64,000 bases of DNA, taken from the NCBI RefSeq assembly GCF_003261055.1, contig NZ_CP030073.1, positions 7,502,001 to 7,566,000 of the forward strand, read 5' to 3'. The translations under genes and the position numbers were made by a program. How positions within the stretch are numbered: the first letter of the stretch is position 1; each line of letters starts with the position of its first letter. This document shows, piece after piece, positions 17,950 through 25,156 of the stretch. Below the pieces are notes generated by a model that saw only the letters and a program-made list of their open reading frames with translations, was not told the origin of the DNA and made no database searches. This stretch comes from Streptomyces cadmiisoli (GTDB taxonomy: Bacteria; Actinomycetota; Actinomycetes; Streptomycetales; Streptomycetaceae).

Positions 17950-18744
17950 ATGATGGGACCAGCACACTCTCTGTCGGGAGCCGCGGCCTGGCTCGGCGTC
18001 GGAGCGGCCGCCGCCGCGGCCGGCCACACGATGCCCTGGCCGGTGCTCCTGTGCGGCGCGCTGATCTGCGCCGGAGCGGCACTCGCCCCGGACCTCGACC
18101 ACAAGGCCGCCACCATCTCGCGCTCCTTCGGCCCGATCTCACGCCGGCTGTGCGAGATCGTCGACAAGCTCTCCTACGCCGTCTACAAGGCCACCAGGAA
18201 GCCGGGCGACCCGCGCCGCTCCGGCGGCCACCGCACGCTCACCCACACCTGGCTGTGGGCGGTCCTGATCGGTGCGGGCAGCTCCGTCCTGGCGATCACG
18301 GGCGGGCGCTGGGCGGTGCTCGCGATCCTCTTCGTGCACATGGTGCTGGCCATCGAGGGTCTGCTGTGGCGGGCGGCGCGCGGCTCCAGCAGCGACGTCC
18401 TGGTGTGGCTGCTGGCCGCGACGAGTTCGTGGATCCTCGCCGGCGTGCTGGACAAGCCCGGCAATGGCGCGGACTGGCTGTTCACGGCGCCGGGCCAGGA
18501 GTACCTGTGGCTGGGCCTGCCGATCGTGCTCGGCGCCCTGGTGCACGACATCGGGGACGCGCTGACCGTCTCCGGCTGCCCGATACTCTGGCCGATTCCG
18601 GTGGGCCGCAGGCGCTGGTACCCGCTGGGCCCGCCCAAGAGCCTGCGGTTCCGGGCGGGCAGCTGGGTCGAGCTCAAGGTGCTCATGCCGGTGTTCATGC
18701 TGCTCGGGGGAGTGGGCGGCGCGGCCGCGCTCAATGTGATCTGA
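17950..18744 (+). CDS. YdjM-like metal-dependent membrane hydrolase
   Basis: A 264-residue polytopic membrane protein of the LexA-binding/YdjM family. It carries the characteristic GPAHSLSG N-terminus, PDLDHKAATISRSFGPIS, and HRTLTHTWLWA (His/Asp residues probably bind metal), then HDIGDALTVSGCPILWPIP near the end. Five or six hydrophobic segments are visible. Family members are called membrane-bound metal-dependent hydrolases, but no substrate is established. ATG 17950 is taken because all conserved sequence begins there; the ribosome site is weak. Divergent from the helicase. Confidence 0.88.
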   Translation: MMGPAHSLSGAAAWLGVGAAAAAAGHTMPWPVLLCGALICAGAALAPDLDHKAATISRSFGPISRRLCEIVDKLSYAVYKATRKPGDPRRSGGHRTLTHTWLWAVLIGAGSSVLAITGGRWAVLAILFVHMVLAIEGLLWRAARGSSSDVLVWLLAATSSWILAGVLDKPGNGADWLFTAPGQEYLWLGLPIVLGALVHDIGDALTVSGCPILWPIPVGRRRWYPLGPPKSLRFRAGSWVELKVLMPVFMLLGGVGGAAALNVI

Positions 18745-19100
18745 GGTGCGGTGGGGGTTCTGACAGTTCTGACGGGTGGGGCCTGAGCCGATCGGTCCCG
18801 CCCTTCCGCCCCTGTGGGCCGGTCCGTGACCGCTGGCGTCCTCATGGACCGGGCCGTGGACCGGCCCGCTGCCGCCCGGCTGCCCGTGAACCGGTCTGGT
18901 CTCATCGGGACCCGGTCCGCTCGGTCGCCCACCGTCGGGGCACGGTGCACCTGTCTCCTGCCCGTGGACCGGTCTCTTTCGGACCGGTCTCCTGGCGGTC
19001 GCTCTCCTGCCGAGGCGTCTTCGGCCGGTCGCTCTACGGCCTTCAGCTCTCCTGTCGGCAGGGCGGCTGCCTGCAGCTCTCCTGTCAGCAGGTCTCGGGG
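18745..19100. repeat. degenerate GC-rich repeat region between converging genes
   Basis: A 356-bp space with no credible gene. It contains many imperfect copies of two short motifs: GGACCGG or GACCGG from about 18810 to 18990, and (G/A)(T/C)CTCTCCTG-like units from about 18950 to 19092, the last two copies being AGCTCTCCTGTCGGCAG and AGCTCTCCTGTCAGCAG. It could be a decayed tandem repeat or a structured 3-prime region of the L31 gene. Confidence 0.5.
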
Positions 19101-19364
19101 TCAGTCGGAAGTCTGGCGTTGCCCCTCGCCGTATTTCCGCTCGAAGCGGGCGATGCGGCCTTCCGTGTCCACCGTGCGGGCCTTGCCCGTGTAGAACGGG
19201 TGGCTCTCGGCGGAGATCTCCACGTCCACCACGGGGTAGGTCTCGCCGTCGTCCCATTCGACCGTCTGCTCGCTGGTGGCGGTGGAACGCGTCAGGAACG
19301 CGTAGCCGGCGGCGCGGTCGCGGAAGACGACGGGGTGGTAGTCGGGGTGCTTGTCCTGCTGCAT
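19101..19364 (-). CDS. rpmE2: 50S ribosomal protein L31 type B
   Basis: An 87-residue type B (zinc-free, C-minus) L31: [16 protein letters not shown] at the start, [22 protein letters not shown], and the diagnostic SHPFYTGK. It lacks the CxxC zinc pair of the type A protein and would replace it on the ribosome, typically when zinc is scarce. Such genes are often controlled by Zur, but I see no clear AT-rich Zur palindrome upstream. ATG 19364 has AGGAG 5 nt upstream. Confidence 0.95.
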   Translation of the reverse strand: MQQDKHPDYHPVVFRDRAAGYAFLTRSTATSEQTVEWDDGETYPVVDVEISAESHPFYTGKARTVDTEGRIARFERKYGEGQRQTSD

Positions 19365-19415
19365 GGCTGCTCCTGGTGCGGCGAAGGTCGGTGCGGAGGA
19401 GATGTTCAGCGTGGG

Positions 19416-19886
19416 CTAGCCCGAGAGGGAGTCCTCGTCGACGATGTGCACCGCGGCTTCCTCCGCGGAGGCGGCCGCGCCGTCGATGCCGACGTCCGTG
19501 GCGATGAGCGCGCTCTCCTCGTCCTCGTGCGCTCCCTCGTCGGGGGCCACGAGCCGGCCGGAGCGGAAGGCGCCCACCTCGTTGTCCAGGAGTTCCCCGT
19601 CGGTGCCGTAGCAGTCGCCGATGCCGTCGCCGTCGGGTACGGAGGCGTCGGGTACCTCCTCGTCGAGCCGCTGCTCCAGGGACTCGCCGCGTCGGCGTTC
19701 GGCGGCCGTCACATCGGCGCGCTCCACCGCCCACGGCCTCTCGGGAGGGGACCAGCCCCGGTCGAGGGGATCGCCGACTCCGTCGCTCTCCAGCGTGTCC
19801 TCCACGTCCAGCAGCCCGGAGTCCTCCTGGATCTCGGATCCGTCGGGCTGGTAGACGTCGTCTCCCCATCCGTCGCCGCTGTTCAC
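19416..19886 (-). CDS. DUF5709 acidic protein
   Basis: A 156-residue very acidic protein of the DUF5709 family, recognised by DDVYQPDGSEIQEDSGLLD, GWSPPERPWAVE, VPDGDGIGDCYGTDGE and the C-terminal GIDGAAASAEEAAVHIV. Unknown role, cytosolic. GTG 19886 is chosen because GGAGG lies 5 nt upstream and homologous sequence starts there. The gene lies upstream of L31 on the same strand. Confidence 0.85.
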   Translation of the reverse strand: MNSGDGWGDDVYQPDGSEIQEDSGLLDVEDTLESDGVGDPLDRGWSPPERPWAVERADVTAAERRRGESLEQRLDEEVPDASVPDGDGIGDCYGTDGELLDNEVGAFRSGRLVAPDEGAHEDEESALIATDVGIDGAAASAEEAAVHIVDEDSLSG

Positions 19887-20279
19887 GGGTACCTCCAGGT
19901 GGTGAAGACGGGGCAGTTCCCACCACGGCCGGCTCCGTGCCGCCCGTACCGGGGCCACGGACTGCGCCCGGCGACACCCCGCGGGGGTCGCGGACGTTCC
20001 CCGAGCCCGCGCCGCTATCCAGCCTTCCACCCCTCTTCGCCACCGCGCAACGGCACGGACGACCGCCGGCCGCGGACCGGCGCGGACACGGGGTGTGACC
20101 TGCGGCGGCTCCCGTCGCCGGGAGGCGGGACCGGCCCGTCGCCCGGCGCGGCCGGCACCGTGGGTGACGCGGTGCCGCCCGGGACCGTGGTGAACGCGGT
20201 GCCGGGCGGGACCGTGGTCACGCGGGGTTGGGCAGGACGTCCGTCGGCCACGCCGGGCCGTGGCCGCGCTGCGGGACTG
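19887..20279. other. 393-bp intergenic region with a 27-bp tandem repeat
   Basis: This lies between the start of the DUF5709 gene and the end of the ABC transporter operon, both on minus. It should hold the DUF5709 promoter and the transcription end of the ABC operon. The visible structure is the 27-bp repeat listed separately. Confidence 0.5.
20157..20225. repeat. 27-bp tandem repeat, 2.6 copies
   Basis: Units at 20157-20183 and 20184-20210 differ at a few positions and share ACCGTGG..ACGCGGTGCCG; a third partial unit runs 20211-20225. Located just downstream of the ABC transporter stop. Confidence 0.75.
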
Positions 20280-22157
20280 TCAGCCGTGCCAGGACCGCCA
20301 CAGGGCCGCGTACGCGCCGTCCGCGGCGACGAGCTCGGCGTGGCTGCCCAGCTCGCTGATCCGGCCGTCCTCGACGACGGCGATGACGTCCGCGTCGTGC
20401 GCGGTGTGCAGCCGGTGGGCGATCGCCACGACCGTGCGCCCGTCGAGGACGCGGGCGAGGGACCGTTCCAGATGACGTGCCGCTCTCGGGTCGAGGAGGG
20501 AGGTCGCCTCGTCCAGGACCAGCGTGTGCGGGTCAGCCAGTACCAGCCGGGCCAGCGCGATCTGCTGGGCCTGGGCAGGAGTGAGCGCCAGGCCGCCGGA
20601 GCCGACCTCGGTGTCCAGGCCGTCGTCGAGCGCACGAGCCCAGCCGTCCGCGTCCACAGCCCGGAGTGCCGCCCACAGCTCCGTGTCGATGGCCTCGGGG
20701 GACTGCTCACCGATTCCGTCGGCCTTCCGCTCCCCGGCGTTCGCCCCGCCCCCGTGCCCGGCGCTCTCCACATCGGAGCGCGACCCGGACCGGGGGAGGG
20801 CGAGCAGCAGGTTGTCGCGCAAGGAGCCCACGAAGACATGGTGCTCCTGGTTGACGAGAGCGACGTGGGAGCGGACGTGCTCCGCGGTCATACGGGACAG
20901 TTCCGCACCGCCGAGGGTGATCCGCCCGTCCCGCGGGGTGTAGATCCCGGCGAGCAGCCGACCCAGTGTGGACTTGCCGGCGCCCGAAGGTCCCACCAGT
21001 GCGAGCCGTGTCCCGGGAGGCACCTCCAGGGACACCTTGCGCAGTACGTCCACTCCGTCGACGTAGCCGAAGTGCACGCGGTCGGCGTGCACGTCGCGCC
21101 CCTCGGGAGCGAGCGTGTCGTCACCGGTGTCGGGTTCGACGTCCCGGACGCCGACCAGCCGGGCCAGCGACACCTGGGCGACCTGGAGCTCGTCGTACCA
21201 GCGCAGGATCAGTCCCACCGGGTCGACGAGCATCTGGGCGATCAACGCCCCCGTGGTCAGCTGTCCCACGGTGAGCCATCCCTGGAGCACCAACACGCCG
21301 CCCGCCATCAGGACGGAGCCGAGCACGGTCACGTGGGTGACGTTGATGACCGGGAAGAGCACCGAACGCAGCCAGAGTGTGTAGCGTTCCCACGCCGTCC
21401 ACTCCCTGACCCGCTGGTCGGAGAGCCGGACCCGGTCCGTGCCGAGGCGGTGTGCCTCGACGGTGCGCCCGGCGTCCACGGTCTCCGCGAGCGCGGCGGC
21501 GACGGCGGCGTATCCGGCGGCCTCCGAGCGGTAGGCGGAGGGCGCCCGCCGGAAGTACCAGCGGCAGCCGATCACCAGGATCGGCAGGGCGAGCAGCACG
21601 GCGGCCGCCAGCGGCGGCGCGGTGACCACAAGTCCGCCCAGCAGCAGGCCCACCCACACCACGCCGATCGCCAGCTGGGGCACCGCTTCGCGCATGGCGT
21701 TGGCGAGCCGGTCGACGTCGGTCGTGATCCGGGACAGGAGGTCGCCCGTGCCGGCCCGTTCCAGGACACCCGGGGGCAGTCCGACCGACCGTACGAGGAA
21801 GTCCTCGCGCAGGTCGGCCAGCATCCGCTCGCCGAGCATCGCGCCCCGCAGCCGCACCTCGCGGACGAAGACGGCCTGGACGACCAGCGCGAGGAGGAAC
21901 AGCGTCACGGTGAGGCCGAGGTGCAGCTCGGGTGCCCGGTCGGACACCCGCTCGACGAGCCCGCCCAGCAGGTAGGGGCCGATCATCGAGGCGACCACGG
22001 AGACCGTGTTGACGGTGATCAGGAGCAGGAACGCACGGCGGTGCCTGCGGAACAGCTCGGTCACGTAGGCGCGGACGGTCGCGGGGGCGCCGACGGGCAG
22101 GGTGTTCGCCGTGGTCGGGGCCGCCGGGTCGTAGGCCGGTGGCGCCACGCCGATCAT
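20280..22157 (-). CDS. ABC exporter half-transporter, partner A (degenerate signature)
   Basis: A 625-residue half-transporter: six-segment type-1 exporter domain (about residues 30-340) then a nucleotide-binding domain. Walker A is intact (GPSGAGKST, near residue 392) and Walker B is LVLDEATSLLD with AHRL following, but the ABC signature is LTPAQ in place of LSGGQ (near residue 522). Its partner, encoded just upstream, has the opposite defects, so the two should form one working and one dead ATP site. The start overlaps the partner stop by 4 nt (ATGA). Confidence 0.92.
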   Translation of the reverse strand: MIGVAPPAYDPAAPTTANTLPVGAPATVRAYVTELFRRHRRAFLLLITVNTVSVVASMIGPYLLGGLVERVSDRAPELHLGLTVTLFLLALVVQAVFVREVRLRGAMLGERMLADLREDFLVRSVGLPPGVLERAGTGDLLSRITTDVDRLANAMREAVPQLAIGVVWVGLLLGGLVVTAPPLAAAVLLALPILVIGCRWYFRRAPSAYRSEAAGYAAVAAALAETVDAGRTVEAHRLGTDRVRLSDQRVREWTAWERYTLWLRSVLFPVINVTHVTVLGSVLMAGGVLVLQGWLTVGQLTTGALIAQMLVDPVGLILRWYDELQVAQVSLARLVGVRDVEPDTGDDTLAPEGRDVHADRVHFGYVDGVDVLRKVSLEVPPGTRLALVGPSGAGKSTLGRLLAGIYTPRDGRITLGGAELSRMTAEHVRSHVALVNQEHHVFVGSLRDNLLLALPRSGSRSDVESAGHGGGANAGERKADGIGEQSPEAIDTELWAALRAVDADGWARALDDGLDTEVGSGGLALTPAQAQQIALARLVLADPHTLVLDEATSLLDPRAARHLERSLARVLDGRTVVAIAHRLHTAHDADVIAVVEDGRISELGSHAELVAADGAYAALWRSWHG

Positions 22158-24184
22158 GCGGTCTCCTCGATCTCGTCCAGTTCGTCCAGTTCATCCAGCT
22201 TGTTCAGCTCATTCAGTTCGTCGAGCTTGTTCAGCTTGTGCAGTGCGTCGCTCAGGGCGGCCTCGTCCTCGGTCTCGCGGGTCACCACGGCCCGGTACCT
22301 GGGTTCCTTGCGGACCAGTTCCCGGTGCACGCCGACGGCCGCCACCTCGCCCTCGTGCACGAGGACGACCCGGTCCGCGCGGTCCAGCAGCAGGGGCGAG
22401 GACGTGAGGACGACGGTGGTCCGGCCCGCCCGCAGATCGCGCACGCCCTGTGCGATCCGGGCCTCGGTGTGCGAGTCGACGGCCGAGGTCGGTTCGTCCA
22501 GGACGAGCACCTCCGGGTCCGTGATCAGCGACCTCGCCAGGGCGAGCCGCTGGCGCTGGCCCCCGGAGAGGGACCGTCCGCGTTCGGTGACACGGGCGTC
22601 CATCGGGTCTTCGGCGTCGACCGAGCCCTGTACGAGAGCATCGAGGACGTCACCGCACTGGGCGGCCGCCAGCGCCTCCTCGGCGCCGACGTCTCCCGAG
22701 GCGGGTACGTCGAGCAGTTCGCGAAGCGAGCCCGACAGCAGCACCGGGTCCTTGTCCTGGACCAGGACGGCCGCGCGCGCACTGTCGAGCGGCAGCCCGT
22801 CCAGCGGGACGCCGCCGAGCAGCACCGAGGTACCCGGCTCCGAGGGGTGCCCGCCGAGACGTTCCGCCAGCCGGCCCGCCGCGTCCGGGTCGCCGCACAC
22901 CACGGCGGTGAGGCGGCCGGCCGGGGCGAGCAGGCCGGTGGCGGGGTCGTACAGGTCGCCCGAGGGCAGCCCGGCCCCACGCGCGTCCCCGGCGGCGATG
23001 ACGTCGGGCGCGGCCGGAGCGGTTGTGCCCGGGCGCCCGCTCTCGCCGGTGGTGACCGCACGCGCCGCCGCGGCGGACCCGCCCTCGCGCGCGTTCGGGA
23101 CAGCCTGGTCGCTCGACTCGCCCTCGGCCGGGGTGTCGCCGGGCTCGCCCTCGGTGGCGGTGTCGCCCGGCTCGCCCTCCGTGGGGGTGGCACGTTGGAG
23201 CGAGAGCACGCGTGCCGCCCGTTTGGCCGAGGGGCGGGAGAAGGAGTAGGCCATCGCGATCTCTTCGAAGTGCCGCAGAGGGTAGGTGAGGATCATGACC
23301 GAGCTGTAGACGGTGACGAGCTCACCCACGGTGATCCGTCCCTGGCGGGCCAGGTGCACGCCGTACCAGACGACCGCGATCAGCAGCAGACCCGGAAGCA
23401 GGACCTGGATCGACGCGATCAGCGACCACATACGGGCGCTGCGGACGGCGGCGTGGCGGACTTCCTGGGAGGCGCGCCGGTAGCGGTCGAGGAAGAGTTC
23501 CTCGCCGCCGATGCCGCGCAGCACCCGCAGTCCGGCGACGGTGTCGGAGGCCAGTTCGGTGGCGTGGCCCGCCTTCTCGCGCTGGATGTCCGCCCTGTGG
23601 GTCGCGCGCGGCAGCAGCGGCAGCACCGCCAGCGCGAGCACGGGCAGGCCCACCGCGACGACCACACCGAGGGCGGGCTGGTAGACGACCAGGCCGACGC
23701 AGACCAGCACGATCGTGACGGCGGCCGCGGTGAAGCGCGACACGGCCTCCACGAACCAGCCGATCTTCTCGACGTCGCCCGTGGACACGGCGACCACCTC
23801 GCCCGCCGCGACGCGCCGGGTCAGTACCGAACCCAGCTGCGCGGCCTTGCGGGCCAGCAACTGCTGGACGCGGGCGGCGGCCGTGATCCAGTTGGTGACG
23901 GCCGTGCGGTGCAGGAACGTGTCGCCGAGTGCGTTGGCGGCGCACGCAAGCGCCATCAGGCCGCCCGCTACGGCGAGTCGTCCACCGGAGCGGTCGACCA
24001 CGGCCTGAACGGCGAAGCCCACACAGAACGGGAGCGAGGAGACGGCCATGAAGTGAAGCAGTCCCCAGGCCAGTGCCTTGAGCTGGCCGCGCAGCTGATT
24101 GCGGCCGAGCCACCACAGGAACCGCGGCCCCGAGCGCACATCCGGTACACCAGGGTCGGGATACGGAAGGTCTTGGATCTGCAT
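22154..24184 (-). CDS. ABC exporter half-transporter, partner B (degenerate Walker A)
   Basis: A 676-residue half-transporter with a six-segment membrane domain and a nucleotide-binding domain. The Walker A loop is replaced by CGDPDAAGR (near residue 430) with no GKS/T, while LSGGQRQRLALAR and Walker B LVLDEPTSAVD are canonical. Between the domains lies a repeated acidic linker (TEGEPGDTATEGEPGDT). The extreme C-terminus is a coiled-coil-like run of Leu-Asp/Asn-Glu-Leu repeats. First gene of the pair; the substrate is unknown, lipid or drug export is typical of the family. Confidence 0.92.
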   Translation of the reverse strand: MQIQDLPYPDPGVPDVRSGPRFLWWLGRNQLRGQLKALAWGLLHFMAVSSLPFCVGFAVQAVVDRSGGRLAVAGGLMALACAANALGDTFLHRTAVTNWITAAARVQQLLARKAAQLGSVLTRRVAAGEVVAVSTGDVEKIGWFVEAVSRFTAAAVTIVLVCVGLVVYQPALGVVVAVGLPVLALAVLPLLPRATHRADIQREKAGHATELASDTVAGLRVLRGIGGEELFLDRYRRASQEVRHAAVRSARMWSLIASIQVLLPGLLLIAVVWYGVHLARQGRITVGELVTVYSSVMILTYPLRHFEEIAMAYSFSRPSAKRAARVLSLQRATPTEGEPGDTATEGEPGDTPAEGESSDQAVPNAREGGSAAAARAVTTGESGRPGTTAPAAPDVIAAGDARGAGLPSGDLYDPATGLLAPAGRLTAVVCGDPDAAGRLAERLGGHPSEPGTSVLLGGVPLDGLPLDSARAAVLVQDKDPVLLSGSLRELLDVPASGDVGAEEALAAAQCGDVLDALVQGSVDAEDPMDARVTERGRSLSGGQRQRLALARSLITDPEVLVLDEPTSAVDSHTEARIAQGVRDLRAGRTTVVLTSSPLLLDRADRVVLVHEGEVAAVGVHRELVRKEPRYRAVVTRETEDEAALSDALHKLNKLDELNELNKLDELDELDEIEETA

Positions 24185-24587
24185 GACGTCCCAGTGGCTC
24201 GTATCAGGAGTGGAAGGGGTGGCTGGTGGTGAGGGAGCGCTGGTGCGGGAGGCGGAGCGCCGCGTACGGCGTGAAGAAGCACAAGCCGTGAAAGGTTCGC
24301 GTCAGGGCACCGTCGGAGGCAAGCGGTTTTCCGCAGCACCGCACAGAACCGGCTACCGGCGGATTCACCCAGGCCACCCCCGCCGCCGACGCCTCGACCG
24401 CCACGCCGCGCATCCCCCGGACCTCGGCCCAGCCCGCTGACTGCTCAGCCCAGTCCCCCGACCTCGACCCAGTCCCCTGACCTCAACCCAGCCCCCCGCC
24501 CTCAACCCAGTCCCCGGCCGTCGGTCCAGCCCTCCGCACAGCCCCTCGACTGAGCCCTTCGGCCCCCCTCAACCCCGTCGCCGGGCG
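24185..24587. other. 403-bp intergenic region
   Basis: The space between the ABC pair and the MarR gene, both on minus, so it contains the ABC promoter and the MarR gene end. The C-rich 19-bp repeat noted separately lies at 24421-24536. No gene is supported. Confidence 0.5.
24421..24536. repeat. 19-bp C-rich degenerate tandem repeat, six copies
   Basis: Six consecutive units of about 19 bp (one of 21) with consensus acctc.acccagtccccyg, at 24421-24439, 24440-24460, 24461-24479, 24480-24498, 24499-24517 and 24518-24536. Confidence 0.75.
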
Positions 24588-25037
24588 TCAGCACGCCCGA
24601 TCGGGCGCGCCGTCGACCAGGGTGTCGAGCAGTCCGCCGAGCGCTTCCCGCTGCTGGTCCGTCAGGGGGCCGAGGATCTCCTCCGCCGCCGACCGGCGTG
24701 CTCCGTGGACCTCGCGCAGTGCCTCGCGCCCGTCGGCCGTGAGCTCGATGCGGATCACCCGGCGGTTGCTCGGGTCGGGAACCCTGCGCACCCTGCCGCT
24801 CGCCTCCAGCCCGTCGACCAGGGTCGTGACGGCCCTGGGCACGACCTCCAGCCGTTCGGCGAGGTCGGCCATGCGGGGCGGTGACTCGTAGTGCGCGAGG
24901 GTGCGCAGCAGCCGGGACTGCGCCGGCGTGATGCCGAGGGCAAGCTGCTGAAGATGGCGTTTCTGGATCCGGTGCACCCGGCGGGTGAGCCGCAGCAACT
25001 GCTCGGCGAGCGGTTCGTCGGGGTCGGGCGTGGTCAT
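24588..25037 (-). CDS. MarR-family transcriptional regulator
   Basis: A 149-residue winged-helix regulator: dimerisation helices at both ends, recognition region MADLAERLEVVPRAVTTLVDGLEASGRVRR, and the wing PDPSNRRVIRIELTADGREAL. It is divergent from an ABC exporter gene, the standard arrangement for a MarR protein that represses an exporter and itself and is released by the export substrate. ATG 25037 has no clear ribosome site, so the mRNA may be leaderless. Confidence 0.92.
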   Translation of the reverse strand: MTTPDPDEPLAEQLLRLTRRVHRIQKRHLQQLALGITPAQSRLLRTLAHYESPPRMADLAERLEVVPRAVTTLVDGLEASGRVRRVPDPSNRRVIRIELTADGREALREVHGARRSAAEEILGPLTDQQREALGGLLDTLVDGAPDRAC

Positions 25038-25043
25038 GCGGGA

Positions 25044-25086
25044 ACAATATCAGGACCACGTTCATTGTGAGCGTAGGTAACAATGA
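25044..25086. promoter_or_regulatory. candidate MarR operator, ACAAT/ATTGT half-sites
   Basis: In the 119-bp divergent promoter region. TCATTGT (25062-25068) and ACAATGA (25080-25086) form an inverted repeat, and a further ACAAT lies at 25044-25048. The three half-sites are spaced 18-20 bp, about two helical turns, and would cover both promoters. Confidence 0.55.
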
Positions 25087-25156
25087 TCTAAGCTCAGTAA
25101 GCCGAGGGTGCCCCGCATCGTCGGCCTCTGTCTGCCGAGCCACTCCGCAGGAGCCC

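Noticed and set aside
18814..19194. A 126-codon plus-strand frame
   Set aside because: It overlaps the L31 gene and consists of the repeat motifs of that space; no homology recognised.
14958..23249. A 2763-codon open frame on the plus strand
   Set aside because: It runs antisense through the helicase, L31, DUF5709 and ABC genes and across their gaps. It has no domain and no ribosome site and is a by-product of the high third-position GC of the opposite genes.
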